64,000 bases of DNA, taken from assembly GCA_034433795.1 (NCBI GenBank), contig DAOUAE010000020.1, positions 53,865-117,864 of the forward strand. Direction: 5' to 3'. This DNA comes from DAOUAE01 sp034433795 (GTDB lineage Bacteria > Chloroflexota > UBA6077 > FW602-bin22 > DAOUAE01). Shown piece after piece: positions 25,451 to 33,853 of this stretch. Position numbers and translations under genes: made by a program. The notes beneath the pieces were generated by a model, which did no database searches, had not been told where the DNA came from, and worked only from the letters and a program-made list of their open reading frames with translations. Within the stretch, counting starts at the first letter, position 1, and each line of letters opens with the position of its first letter.

Positions 25451-25479
25451 TTGCGCCGTCTGGCCCTGCCGGCTAAGAT
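25451..25479 (+). promoter_or_regulatory. Promoter of the HMGL-like / M20 operon
   Basis: TTGCGC (25451-25456), 17-nt spacer, TAAGAT (25474-25479). The predicted start near 25486 is 25 nt before the ATG at 25511. Confidence 0.62.
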
Positions 25480-25510
25480 AGGGCCACCACCGAGGACCGG
25501 AGAGCGCGTG

Positions 25511-26725
25511 ATGGCCGCGGGCGTGGAGCCCTGGCGGGGTCCGCACTGGTACACCAGCCCCCACAACTGGGCGCCGGAGGTCGCCATTCCGCCGCGCCCG
25601 GTGGCTCTCCACGATGTGACCCTGCGCGATGGGGAGGAGTGCGCCGACCTGGCCTGGACGGTGGAGGACAAGGTGGCCATCGCCGAGGCCCTGGCCGCCC
25701 TGGGGCTCCGGCGGACCGAACTCTTCCTCACGGTCCCCGGCTGGTACGAGGCGGTTCGGGCCATTCTGGCCCGCCGGCTTCCGCTCACCCTCTACGTCAC
25801 CTGGGAGCCAGGCCGGGTCGAGCGGGTGCTGGACCTAGGCGTCCGGCATGTTATGGTCTGGTACCGGGCCAGCGACGTCTTCCAGCGCGGCGTCCTCGGC
25901 CAGGACCGGGCGGCCCTGCGCGACCAGGCCCTGGCCCAGATCGCCCGGGCCAAGACCCAGGGGCTCTACGTCAACGTCTTTCTGCCCGAGAGCAGCCGGG
26001 CCACCCTCGACCAGCTCCGGGCCGATCTCGGCGCCTTCGCCGCCGCCGGGGCTGACGCCTTCACCCTGGTCGACAGTCAGGGGGTCATGCGCCCGGCGGC
26101 CATGGGCTATCTGGTCCGCCAGGCCACCACCTGGACCGACCGGCCCATCGAGGTCCACTGCCACAACGACTTCGGGCTGGCGGTGGCCAACGTCCTGGCC
26201 GCCTACGAGAACGGCGCCGCCGCCCTCAATGTCACGGTGAACGGCCTCGGCTACCGGGCCGGGAACGCCGCCCTGGACGAGGTGGTCCTGGCTCTGGAGA
26301 CGCTGTACAACGTGCGGACCGACGTGCGTCTGGAGCTTCTGCCCTGGGTGGCCCACCTGGTGGCCGAGAGAAGCCGGATCCCCCTCGGCTACTTCAAGCC
26401 GGTGACCGGGCGAGGCGCCTTCCGCTACGAGCAGTGGACGGCCATCGCCCGGCTGACCGAGGCGGGGGAGCGGCCGGCGGCCTTCCCCTTCGAGCCGGAG
26501 CTGGTGGGGCGGACGCCGGAACTGGTCATCGGCAAATGGAGCGATCTGGGGGCGGTCCGCCAGAAGCTGCGCGCGTACGGGCTGACGGCGGCGGCCCCGG
26601 TGCTGGAGGCGATCCTGGCGGAGAGCCAGCGCCAGGCGCTGGGGCGCAAACGGCCGCTGACCGATGACGAGTTCCTGGCCCTGGCCCGCGCCCAGGGGGC
26701 GGTGCCGGCCGAGGGTGACGACTGA
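25511..26725 (+). CDS. HMGL-like / 2-isopropylmalate synthase-type acyltransferase or lyase
   Basis: 404 residues. A DRE-TIM barrel: the metal/active-site signature appears as HDVTLRDGEEC, the HCHNDFGLAVAN segment supplies the two metal His ligands, and VNGLGYRAGNAALDEVV is the usual following motif. These define the pyruvate-carboxyltransferase/HMG-CoA lyase superfamily, which includes LeuA, homocitrate synthase and citramalate synthase. It lacks the LeuA C-terminal regulatory domain. The substrate cannot be assigned. It is followed after 14 nt by an M20 hydrolase, which suggests a shared small pathway. Confidence 0.85.
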   Translation: MAAGVEPWRGPHWYTSPHNWAPEVAIPPRPVALHDVTLRDGEECADLAWTVEDKVAIAEALAALGLRRTELFLTVPGWYEAVRAILARRLPLTLYVTWEPGRVERVLDLGVRHVMVWYRASDVFQRGVLGQDRAALRDQALAQIARAKTQGLYVNVFLPESSRATLDQLRADLGAFAAAGADAFTLVDSQGVMRPAAMGYLVRQATTWTDRPIEVHCHNDFGLAVANVLAAYENGAAALNVTVNGLGYRAGNAALDEVVLALETLYNVRTDVRLELLPWVAHLVAERSRIPLGYFKPVTGRGAFRYEQWTAIARLTEAGERPAAFPFEPELVGRTPELVIGKWSDLGAVRQKLRAYGLTAAAPVLEAILAESQRQALGRKRPLTDDEFLALARAQGAVPAEGDD

Positions 26726-26739
26726 CGGCGGGAGGTGCT

Positions 26740-27948
26740 ATGGAGACCCTCAGCCCGCAGGAACAGGCCGTGCTGGACCTGATCGATCCTCAGGAGACGG
26801 TCGATCTCGCCGGCCGGCTGGTTCAGATCCCCAGCCTCACCGGCCGGGAGGGCCCGGCCATCAGTCAGCTGATGGCCACCTGGCTGGAGGAGGCCGGGGC
26901 CCAGGTGCGGCTGCAGGAGGTCGAGCCCGGCCGGGTCAACGTCCTGGCCCGGCTGGAGGGGCGCGGGCCCGGACCACGTCTGCTCCTCAACGGCCATCTG
27001 GACACCAAACCGGTCGAGAACATGACCATCGACCCCTTCGCCGCCACGGTGCGCGCGGGGCGCCTCTACGGGCGCGGCGCCTGCGACATGAAGGCGGCGC
27101 TGGCCGCCCAGATGGTGGCGCTCAAGGCCCTGGCGCGGAGCGGCCGACCGTTCGGCGGTGAGGTCCTCTTCGGCTCAGAGGTCGGCGAGGAGGGCGGTGG
27201 CTGGCGCTTTCTCGACCTGCTGGCGGCGCTGGGCGGCTGCGATCTGGCCATCATCGGCGAGCCGACGGGCCTGGCCGTCCACCTCGGCCAGCGCGGCGTC
27301 TTCCCGATCCTGGTCCGGACCCGGGGCCGGGCCACCCACACCGGCACCGCCGACCAGGGCGTCAACGCCATCGAGAAGATGGCCAGAGTGATCCTCACCC
27401 TCTACGCCCTGCCCTGCTTCCACCGGGTGGACCCGCTCTGGGGACGCTCGCCCATCAACGTCCAGGAGATCCACGGCGGCGGCAAGGTCACCGCCGCCGT
27501 GCCCGACGAGTGCGTGGCCAACTTCGACATCCGCCTGAACCCGGATCTGCCCCCCGAGACCCTCCAGGCGGCCATCGAAGAGTGCCTGGCCGGGCTGCGG
27601 GCGGTCGATCCCGCGCTGCAGGTGGAGTGGACGTTCCGATCGCAGGGAGGCACGGCCGGTGGCCGGCCGGCCCGCTGGCTCCCTCCCGACCACCCGCTGG
27701 TCCAGACCATGGCCGCCGTGGTGACCGCGGTCCTGGGGACCCCCGCCCGACTGGGCGGCTTCCCCGGCGGCTGCGCGGCCGGGCCGCTCCTGGAGCGCGG
27801 CATCCCGGCGGTCATCTGTGGCCCCGGGGATCTGGCCCAGGCCCACTCGGCCGACGAGTGGGTGGCCATCGAGCAGGTGGTGGCTGCCGCCCGCGTCTAC
27901 GCTCTGGCCGCCCTGCGCCTGCTCCCCGTGCGGCCGCCGGAGCACTAG
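26740..27948 (+). CDS. M20-family metallohydrolase (ArgE/DapE-like)
   Basis: 402 residues after GGGAGGTGCT. Binuclear-metal M20 layout: NGHLDTKP (His, Asp and following), GRGACDMKAALAA (bridging Asp), SEVGEEGGG (catalytic Glu pair), IIGEPTGL, and a late GDLAQAHSADEWV with the last metal His. A small lid/dimerisation domain sits between GRATHTG and HGGGKVTAAVPDECVANFDIR. Members remove acyl groups from amino acids or cleave dipeptides. Co-transcription with the HMGL-like gene hints at an amino-acid-like intermediate; arginine or lysine genes are not adjacent. Confidence 0.9.
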   Translation: METLSPQEQAVLDLIDPQETVDLAGRLVQIPSLTGREGPAISQLMATWLEEAGAQVRLQEVEPGRVNVLARLEGRGPGPRLLLNGHLDTKPVENMTIDPFAATVRAGRLYGRGACDMKAALAAQMVALKALARSGRPFGGEVLFGSEVGEEGGGWRFLDLLAALGGCDLAIIGEPTGLAVHLGQRGVFPILVRTRGRATHTGTADQGVNAIEKMARVILTLYALPCFHRVDPLWGRSPINVQEIHGGGKVTAAVPDECVANFDIRLNPDLPPETLQAAIEECLAGLRAVDPALQVEWTFRSQGGTAGGRPARWLPPDHPLVQTMAAVVTAVLGTPARLGGFPGGCAAGPLLERGIPAVICGPGDLAQAHSADEWVAIEQVVAAARVYALAALRLLPVRPPEH

Positions 27949-27978
27949 CGAACCGCCGACCAGGGTCCTCCCGCGCGC

Positions 27979-28422
27979 TCAGCCGGCCCGACTGCGCGCC
28001 TCTTCGACCAGCCAGCGCAGCGCCAGCAGATACCCCCGCCAGCCCAGCCCCATGATCGACCCCCGGGCGGCCGGGGCGATGATCGAGTGGTGGCGCCAGG
28101 GCTCGCGGGCCGCCAGGTTCGACAGGTGGACCTCGATGACCGGGAAGGGCATGGCCTTGATGCAGTCGTGCAGCGAGACGCTGTACTGGGTCAGCCCGCC
28201 GGGGTTGAGGATACAGCCCTGCACATCATCGATGTGCTCGTGGAGCTTATCGATCAGGGCGCCTTCGTGGTTGGATTGAAAGATCACCACCTCGACACCG
28301 AGGTCGCGGGCCAGGTCTTCGATGGCCCGGTTGATCTCGGCCAGGGTGGTGGTGCCGTAGATGTGGGGCTCACGCCGCCCAAAGAGGTTCAGGTTGGGCC
28401 CGTGCAGGACCAGGAACTTCAC
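27979..28422 (-). CDS. aroQ: Type II 3-dehydroquinate dehydratase
   Basis: 147 residues, the usual size. It catalyses the third step of the shikimate pathway in the cytoplasm as a dodecamer. Visible motifs: HGPNLNLFGRREP with the lid and catalytic Arg, an IYG segment carrying the Tyr base, FQSNHEG, ILNPGGLTQYSVSL, and IEVHLSN with the catalytic His. It lies alone, convergent with the M20 gene. No other aro genes are in the window. Confidence 0.95.
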   Translation of the reverse strand: MKFLVLHGPNLNLFGRREPHIYGTTTLAEINRAIEDLARDLGVEVVIFQSNHEGALIDKLHEHIDDVQGCILNPGGLTQYSVSLHDCIKAMPFPVIEVHLSNLAAREPWRHHSIIAPAARGSIMGLGWRGYLLALRWLVEEARSRAG

Positions 28423-28522
28423 CGCGCTCTGCTCCCCTCTGTGGTCGGTCCGTTGTCCGGGCCCATTGTACGCGTCGGGCCGGTGGGCGGCAAGCCGTCC
28501 GGCGCGCCGGGCTGGTGGCGGG

Positions 28523-28747
28523 TCAGGCCTCCTCGCCCTCCTCCAGGGCGCTGCGGATGCTGTCGAGATAGTCGCTGGTGACAGTCAGCAGCACCATCGC
28601 CTTGTCCAGGGCGTCGTCCACGCTCTCCGGACGGTCGGGGAACTCCTCGCCCAGCGCCGTCTCCAGGTCGTCGAGAAGCGCCAGGAGTTCGTCCAGTTTG
28701 CCCGAGGCCTGGGCCAGGATCTGCGCGGCACGCTGGGTCTTCGCCAT
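28523..28747 (-). CDS. Small helical acidic protein, 74 residues
   Basis: ATG at 28747 behind a GGAGGG site. The sequence is almost entirely amphipathic helix (DELLALLDDLETALGEEF, then DDALDKAMVLLTVTSDYLDSIRSAL) with an acidic C-terminus. No family recognised. It could be a small scaffold or helical bundle. Part of its ribosome-binding site lies in a hairpin (28751-28784), which may control translation. Divergent from the 109-residue gene at 28836. Confidence 0.65.
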   Translation of the reverse strand: MAKTQRAAQILAQASGKLDELLALLDDLETALGEEFPDRPESVDDALDKAMVLLTVTSDYLDSIRSALEEGEEA

Positions 28748-28750
28748 GGC

Positions 28751-28784
28751 GGTCCCTCCGTTGGGGTCTGCACCCCAGGGGACC
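28751..28784 (-). promoter_or_regulatory. Hairpin that partly covers the ribosome-binding site of the 74-residue gene
   Basis: Outer 6-bp stem (28751-28756 with 28779-28784) and inner 6-bp hairpin (28762-28767 with 28772-28777, loop CTGC). The Shine-Dalgarno GGAGGG on the reverse strand (28754-28759) has three bases in the outer stem. Four nt separate the stem from the ATG. Confidence 0.5.
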
Positions 28785-28835
28785 GCAAGAAGCATTCCAG
28801 CCCCTGGCCGTGATCTTGCCGCGCAGAGGCGCGCT

Positions 28836-29165
28836 GTGGCCACGCGGGAACTGCGGACGCTGCTCATCGCCAGCCGGCAGAAGGTGGCCCTCTGGGCCCA
28901 CGACGGCTGGGCGCTCTACCCGGTGGAGGCCTGGTACGACCCGGCCCGGCGGGAGTTCCGACTGCGCCTGGCCGGCAGCCCGCTGGAGTACAGTGGCGAC
29001 TTCCTGAACGGCAACGAGTTCCTGGCCCATCAGCCTCCCCGCCAGTTCTGGCTGTTTCAGGAGAAGCGGCTGGCCGCCCAGGCGCTCCTGGACTACCTGA
29101 CCAAATTCGACCAGCGGCTGCGGGAGCGGATCGCCGAGGTGCAGACCCTGGCCCAGAGCGCCTGA
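28836..29165 (+). CDS. Hypothetical protein, 109 residues
   Basis: GTG at 28836 is the best start, though its ribosome-binding site (AGAGG) is weak. Predicted mixed alpha/beta: a basic N-terminal helix, a strand-rich middle with many aromatics (WAHDGWALYPVEAWYDP), and a C-terminal helix (ALLDYLTKFDQRLRERIAEVQTLAQ) that could be a coiled coil. The family is not recognised. It ends just before the promoter of the PIG-L gene. Confidence 0.6.
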   Translation: MATRELRTLLIASRQKVALWAHDGWALYPVEAWYDPARREFRLRLAGSPLEYSGDFLNGNEFLAHQPPRQFWLFQEKRLAAQALLDYLTKFDQRLRERIAEVQTLAQSA

Positions 29166-29172
29166 CCCCCGG

Positions 29173-29201
29173 TTGGCGCGCGGTCGGCCCCCTGCTATAA
29201 T
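29173..29201 (+). promoter_or_regulatory. Promoter of the PIG-L / cupin operon
   Basis: TTGGCG (29173-29178), 17-nt spacer, perfect TATAAT (29196-29201). The predicted start is near 29208, 25 nt before the ATG at 29233. Confidence 0.8.
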
Positions 29202-29232
29202 CGGCACCGAGACTGGCGGCTCAGGAGGGGCG

Positions 29233-30072
29233 ATGGTCCGCGAACGTCCGCTGCGGATTCTGGTCTTCGGCGCTCACCCGGACGACCCCGACTTCGCCGC
29301 CGGCGGGGTCGCCGCCCTCTACGCCCAGCAGGGGCACCAGGTCAAGTTCGTCGCCATGACCAACGGCGACGCCGGCCACCACGAGATCGGCGGCGTCGAA
29401 CTGGCCCGCCGCCGCCGGGCCGAGGCCCAGGCGGTGGTCGGGGTCCTGGGCCTGGTCGAGTATCAGGTGCTGGACAACCACGACGGCGAACTGGAGCCCA
29501 CCCTGGCCAACCGGCGTCAGGTCATCCGCATTATCCGGGAGTTCCAGCCCGATCTCATTCTCAGCCCTCGCCCCAACGACTACCATCCGGACCACCGCTA
29601 CACGGCCATTCTGGTGCAGGACGCCGCCTACATGGTCACGGTGCCCAACCTGGTGGCCCTGACCGACCATCTGCCGCGCAACCCCGTCATCGCCTACGTC
29701 GGCGACCGCTTCCGCCGCCCCTATCCTTTCAGCCCGGATGTGGCGGTGGACATCGGCCCGGTCGTCGAGAAGAAACTGGACGCCCTGCACTGCCATATCT
29801 CCCAGGTCTACGAGTGGCTGCCCTACAACGGCGGCTACCTCCACGAGGTGCCGGCCGATCCTCAAGCCCGGCGTCGCTGGCTGGCCGAGCGGTATCTCCC
29901 GCGCTTCGCCCAGGTCGCCGACCGGTACCGCGAGGTCCTGGCCCGCTGGTATGGCCCCGAGCGGGCCGCCCAGATCCGCTACGCCGAGGCCTTCGAGATC
30001 AGCGAATACGGCGCCCAGCCAGACGAGGCCGGGCTCCGGCGACTCTTCCCCTTCTTTCCGGAGGGAGGCTGA
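29233..30072 (+). CDS. PIG-L (LmbE) family deacetylase
   Basis: 279 residues after GGAGGGGCG. The zinc site is seen as GAHPDDPDFAAGG (His and Asp) and a later HPDHR motif. The family removes N-acetyl groups from GlcNAc-type substrates; members include MshB and BshB in mycothiol and bacillithiol synthesis, and Mca-type amidases. The HPDDPDFAAGG variant is common in environmental PIG-L hydrolases. Its stop overlaps the ATG of a cupin gene. Because a MshC-like ligase occurs at 51226, a link to low-molecular-weight thiol synthesis is possible but not shown. Confidence 0.9.
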   Translation: MVRERPLRILVFGAHPDDPDFAAGGVAALYAQQGHQVKFVAMTNGDAGHHEIGGVELARRRRAEAQAVVGVLGLVEYQVLDNHDGELEPTLANRRQVIRIIREFQPDLILSPRPNDYHPDHRYTAILVQDAAYMVTVPNLVALTDHLPRNPVIAYVGDRFRRPYPFSPDVAVDIGPVVEKKLDALHCHISQVYEWLPYNGGYLHEVPADPQARRRWLAERYLPRFAQVADRYREVLARWYGPERAAQIRYAEAFEISEYGAQPDEAGLRRLFPFFPEGG

Positions 30073-30446
30073 TGCCCCACATCGCCTTTCACGCGCACCT
30101 GCCGCCCCTGGTCTTCGAGGATGGGATCCTGGTCTGGGACCTCATCGGCCCGAAGCAGGGGGCGCGCGAGATGACCACCGGGGTGGCCGTCTTCGGACCG
30201 GGCAAAGGGGTCAAACGCCACTACCACAACTGCGAGGAGACGGTGACCATCATCGCCGGGCGGGCCTACTGCGAAGTCGGGGGGCAGCGCTACCTACTGC
30301 AGCCCTACGACACCTCGTTCATCGAGGCCGGTGTTCCCCACCGCTTCCTCAACGCCAGCGCGAGCGAGCCGATGGTCATGGTCTTTTCCTATTCTCGCGC
30401 CGATGTCACCCGCACGATTGTGCCCGATGAGGACGGTACGTTATAA
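30072..30446 (+). CDS. Cupin-domain protein
   Basis: 124 residues, start overlapping the PIG-L stop (TGATG). Single cupin barrel: motif 1 as KRHYHNCEETVTIIAGRAYC (two His and Glu metal ligands) and motif 2 as TSFIEAGVPHRFLNAS with the third His. Such proteins are metal-dependent isomerases, dioxygenases or sugar-binding sensors. Coupling with a sugar deacetylase suggests a sugar-related role. Its end overlaps the topA promoter. Confidence 0.88.
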   Translation: MPHIAFHAHLPPLVFEDGILVWDLIGPKQGAREMTTGVAVFGPGKGVKRHYHNCEETVTIIAGRAYCEVGGQRYLLQPYDTSFIEAGVPHRFLNASASEPMVMVFSYSRADVTRTIVPDEDGTL

Positions 30447-30447
30447 T
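30418..30447 (+). promoter_or_regulatory. topA promoter
   Basis: TTGTGC (30418-30423), 18-nt spacer, perfect TATAAT (30442-30447). The -10 box contains the cupin stop codon. The predicted start is near 30454, 87 nt before topA. Confidence 0.72.
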
Positions 30448-30450
30448 ATA

Positions 30451-30497
30451 GACGCGCGCCGGTGTCCGGTTGGACGATAAGCCCGGCGCGTCTCTTT
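30451..30497 (+). terminator. Terminator-like hairpin at the start of the topA leader
   Basis: A 10-bp stem with a 2-nt bulge (30451-30462 with 30483-30492) encloses a small GTCC/GGAC hairpin and is followed by a T-rich TCTCTTTTG. It could end cupin transcripts, or act as an attenuator at the 5' end of topA mRNA, because the predicted topA start falls inside it. Confidence 0.55.
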
Positions 30498-30540
30498 TGT
30501 CCGGCCGGGACCGGCCCCGCCCGGCCGCGGAGGGGTGAGC

Positions 30541-32679
30541 ATGGCTAAAAAACTCGTCATCGTCGAATCGCCGGCCAAAGCCCAGACGCTCGGTCGCTTC
30601 CTGGGAAAGGAGTACGTCGTCCGGCCCTCGGTCGGCCACATTCGGGATCTGCCGGAGAACCGGCTGGGGGTGGATATCGAGGCCGACTTCCGTCCCCACT
30701 ACGTGATCCCGGAGAAAAAGAAAGAGATCGTCAAGAAGCTGCGGGCCGAGGCCCGGGAGGCCAGCGAGATCTATCTGGCCACCGACCCGGACCGCGAGGG
30801 CGAGGCCATCTCCTGGCACCTGATCGAGGCCCTGAACCTTAAGGACGGCAAGCCGGTCCACCGGGTCGAGTTCCACGAGATCACCAAAGAGGCGGTCACC
30901 GCCGCCTTCGCCAACCCGCGCACGATCAACGAGAACCTGGTCAACGCGCAGCAGGCCCGGCGCATCCTGGACCGGCTGGTCGGCTATACCCTCAGCCCGC
31001 TTCTGCGCCGCAAAATCACCAAGAAGGGGCTCTCGGCCGGCCGCGTCCAGTCGGTGGCCGTCCGGCTGGTGGTCGAGCGCGAGCGGGAGATCCAGGCCTT
31101 CCAGCCGACCGAGTACTGGACGCTGGAGGCGGACCTCAGTAAAGCCGAGGAGAAGCGGCGCGGCCGCCGTCAGGTCTTCACCGCCACCCTGCACCAGATC
31201 CGGGGGGAGAAGGCCGACCTGCGGACCGCGGAGCAGGCCCGGGCGGTGGTGGCCGACCTGGAAGGGGCGACGTTCGTCGTCGGCGAGGTGCGCCAGCGCG
31301 AGGTCCAGCGGCACCCGGCCCCGCCCTTCACCACCAGCACCCTCCAGCAGGAGGCGGCCCGGAAACTGGGGTTCACCCCCAAGCGGACGATGGCCGTGGC
31401 CCAGCAACTCTACGAGGGGCTGCCGGTGGGCGACGAGGGGACGGTCGGCCTCATCACCTACATGCGGACCGACTCGGTCCATCTGGCCGCCTCGGCGGTC
31501 GAGCAGATCCGCGCCTACATCCGCGAGCACTACGACAGCGCTTATCTTCCGGCCCAGCCGCGCGTCTACAAGACGCGCAGCAAAAACGCCCAGGAGGCCC
31601 ACGAGGCCATCCGGCCGACCTCGATCTTCCGGCATCCGGAGGCCATCAAGCCCTACCTCACCCAGGACCAGTACCGACTCTACAAGCTCATCTGGCAGCG
31701 CACTCTGGCCTGCCAGATGGCCTCGGCGGTGCTGGATACAACCTCGGTGGACATCCTGGCCGGGCGCGACGGCCAGTGGCCCTACCTCTTCCGGGCGACC
31801 GGCTCGGTGGTCAAGTTCCCCGGCTTCACCGTGGTCTACACCGAGGGACGCGACGACGAGCCGACCGACGACGAGGAGGCCGGCCGGGCGCTGCCGCCCC
31901 TGGCCACGGGCGACCAGCTGACGCTGGTGGCCCTGCGACCCGAGCAGCACTTCACCCAGCCGCCGCCACGCTACACCGAGGCCACGCTGGTCAAGGCCCT
32001 GGAGGAGCACGGCATCGGCCGGCCCAGCACCTACGCCCCTATCCTGGCCACCATCCAGGAGCGGGGCTACGTCGAGCGGGTGGACCGGCGCCTGGTGCCC
32101 ACCCCCCTGGGCTTCCTGGTGACCGACCTCCTGGTCGAGCACTTCCCGGATATCTTCGACGTGGGCTTCACCGCCGAGATGGAGGAGAAACTCGACGAGA
32201 TCGCCCGGGGGGCTCAGGGACGGGGCGACAAACCGCTCTGGGTCCAGGTGCTCTGGGACTTCTACCGGCCGTTCATCCGCGACGTCGAGCGGGCCGACCG
32301 GCAGATCGCCCGCATCACCCTGGCCCAGGAGCCGACCGGCGAGACCTGCGAGCGCTGCGGCCGGCCGATGGTCGTCAAGTACGGCCGTTTCGGCAAGTTC
32401 ATCGCCTGCTCCGGCTATCCGGAGTGCCGCCACAGCAAGTCGCTGCAGGTGAAAATCGGCGTGCGCTGCCCGCAGTGCGGCGGCGACCTGGTCGAGAAGA
32501 AGACCCGCCGCAAGCGCACGTTCTACAGTTGCGGACGATACCCGGACTGCACCTTCGCGGTCTGGACCCGGCCCCAGCCCTGCCCAACCTGCGGCACCGC
32601 CCTGCTCCCGGCCGGCAAGGACGAGGCCACCTGCCCGGTCTGCAGCGGGGTGGCGGCCCCGGCCGGCGCCTCGTCCTGA
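30541..32679 (+). CDS. topA: DNA topoisomerase I
   Basis: 712 residues, ATG at 30541 after GGAGGGG. Type IA enzyme that relaxes negative supercoils by single-strand passage. The toprim domain starts VIVESPAKA and includes ATDPDREGE acidic residues; the nucleophilic Tyr lies in GLITYMRTDS. The C-terminus carries zinc-ribbon modules: CERCGRPM with CSGYPEC, CPQCGGDL with CGRYPDC, and CPTCG with CPVCSG. It begins a forward housekeeping run with pepQ, efp and xseAB. Confidence 0.97.
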   Translation: MAKKLVIVESPAKAQTLGRFLGKEYVVRPSVGHIRDLPENRLGVDIEADFRPHYVIPEKKKEIVKKLRAEAREASEIYLATDPDREGEAISWHLIEALNLKDGKPVHRVEFHEITKEAVTAAFANPRTINENLVNAQQARRILDRLVGYTLSPLLRRKITKKGLSAGRVQSVAVRLVVEREREIQAFQPTEYWTLEADLSKAEEKRRGRRQVFTATLHQIRGEKADLRTAEQARAVVADLEGATFVVGEVRQREVQRHPAPPFTTSTLQQEAARKLGFTPKRTMAVAQQLYEGLPVGDEGTVGLITYMRTDSVHLAASAVEQIRAYIREHYDSAYLPAQPRVYKTRSKNAQEAHEAIRPTSIFRHPEAIKPYLTQDQYRLYKLIWQRTLACQMASAVLDTTSVDILAGRDGQWPYLFRATGSVVKFPGFTVVYTEGRDDEPTDDEEAGRALPPLATGDQLTLVALRPEQHFTQPPPRYTEATLVKALEEHGIGRPSTYAPILATIQERGYVERVDRRLVPTPLGFLVTDLLVEHFPDIFDVGFTAEMEEKLDEIARGAQGRGDKPLWVQVLWDFYRPFIRDVERADRQIARITLAQEPTGETCERCGRPMVVKYGRFGKFIACSGYPECRHSKSLQVKIGVRCPQCGGDLVEKKTRRKRTFYSCGRYPDCTFAVWTRPQPCPTCGTALLPAGKDEATCPVCSGVAAPAGASS

Positions 32680-32692
32680 TCAAGGAGGGGGG

Positions 32693-33790
32693 ATGTACAC
32701 AGAGCGGCAGGCCCGCGTGCGCCAGCAGCTGCGCGCCCAGGGGCTTGATGGTCTGCTGATCACCCAGCCCGAGAACCGGCGCTACCTCACCGGGTTCACC
32801 GCCCGCGACAGCAGCCCGACCAGCTCAGCCGGCTGGGTGCTGCTGACCCCCACCGCCGGGTTTCTGCTGACCTCGTTTCTCTACTACGAGGCCGCCCTGG
32901 CCCAGGCACAGGGCGTCGAGGTCGTTCAGCTCAGCGGCGGGCTTCCCGAGACCACCGCCCGCCTGGCCGCCGATCTCGGACTGCGGCGGCTGGGCTTCGA
33001 GGCGGCGGCCCTCTCCTTCGCCACCTACCGTGGCCTGCAGGACCGGCTGGGGGACACCTGCACCCTGGTGCCGACCGAGGGGTTGATCGAGGACCTGCGC
33101 GCGGTCAAGGACCCGGCCGAAGTCGCCGCCATCCGTCGGGCGGTGGCCCTGGCCGACCAGACCTACGCCTACCTGCGTGAGATCCTGCGTCCGGGCATGA
33201 CCGAGGCGCGGGCGGCCTGGCTGCTGGAGGCCTACATGCGCGAGCACGGCGCCGAGGGGATGGCCTTCGAGCCAACGGTGGCGGCCGGACCGCACAGCGC
33301 CATCCCCCATCACCAGCCGACCGAACGCCCGATCGGCATCGGCGAGCCGGTCTGGGTGGACTTTGGGGCGCGCGTGGACGGCTACTGCTCGGACATCACC
33401 CGGTCGTTCGTCCTGGGTCCGGCGCCCGCCGAGTACCGCCGGCGCTGGGAGCTCGTCCGGCAGGCCCAGGAGGCCGCGCTGGCCGGTCTGCGTCCGGGCC
33501 TGAGCGGGCGCGAGGCCGACGCCCTGGCCCGCCAGGTTCTCGAGGCCGCCGGCTATGGCGCCGCCTTCGGCCACAGCCTGGGCCACGGCATCGGTCTGGC
33601 AGTGCACGAACGTCCGCGTCTGAGCCGCCTCTCCGAGGAGGTGCTGGCCCCGGGGATGACGGTCACGGTCGAGCCGGGTCTCTACCTGCCCGGCTGGGGC
33701 GGTATCCGGCACGAAGACCTGGTCGTCATCACCGCTGAGGGGATCGAGGTGCTGACCCAGGCGCCGAAGGAGCTGGCCTGGCCGCTCTGA
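32693..33790 (+). CDS. Xaa-Pro aminopeptidase (M24 family)
   Basis: 365 residues, ATG after AAGGAGGGG. An N-terminal creatinase-like domain (~1-125) and a C-terminal pita-bread fold. Metal ligands are visible: WVDFGARVDGYCSDITRSF (two Asp), GHSLGHGIGLAVHE (His), TVEPGLY and a final GGIRHEDLVVI (Glu). It removes N-terminal residues before proline in the cytoplasm. The gene is 13 nt downstream of topA and 63 nt upstream of efp; the pepQ-efp order is common in bacteria. Confidence 0.93.
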   Translation: MYTERQARVRQQLRAQGLDGLLITQPENRRYLTGFTARDSSPTSSAGWVLLTPTAGFLLTSFLYYEAALAQAQGVEVVQLSGGLPETTARLAADLGLRRLGFEAAALSFATYRGLQDRLGDTCTLVPTEGLIEDLRAVKDPAEVAAIRRAVALADQTYAYLREILRPGMTEARAAWLLEAYMREHGAEGMAFEPTVAAGPHSAIPHHQPTERPIGIGEPVWVDFGARVDGYCSDITRSFVLGPAPAEYRRRWELVRQAQEAALAGLRPGLSGREADALARQVLEAAGYGAAFGHSLGHGIGLAVHERPRLSRLSEEVLAPGMTVTVEPGLYLPGWGGIRHEDLVVITAEGIEVLTQAPKELAWPL

Positions 33791-33853
33791 GGCAGGAGCC
33801 GGTGGGACCAGGGCGGCGCCCGTCCGCCGGCCAGTGGAGAGGGAGGTGAGAGC

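Noticed and set aside
23789..25510. Upstream extension of the HMGL-like frame
   Set aside because: It runs antisense through nurA. A ribosome-binding region and promoter place the start at 25511.
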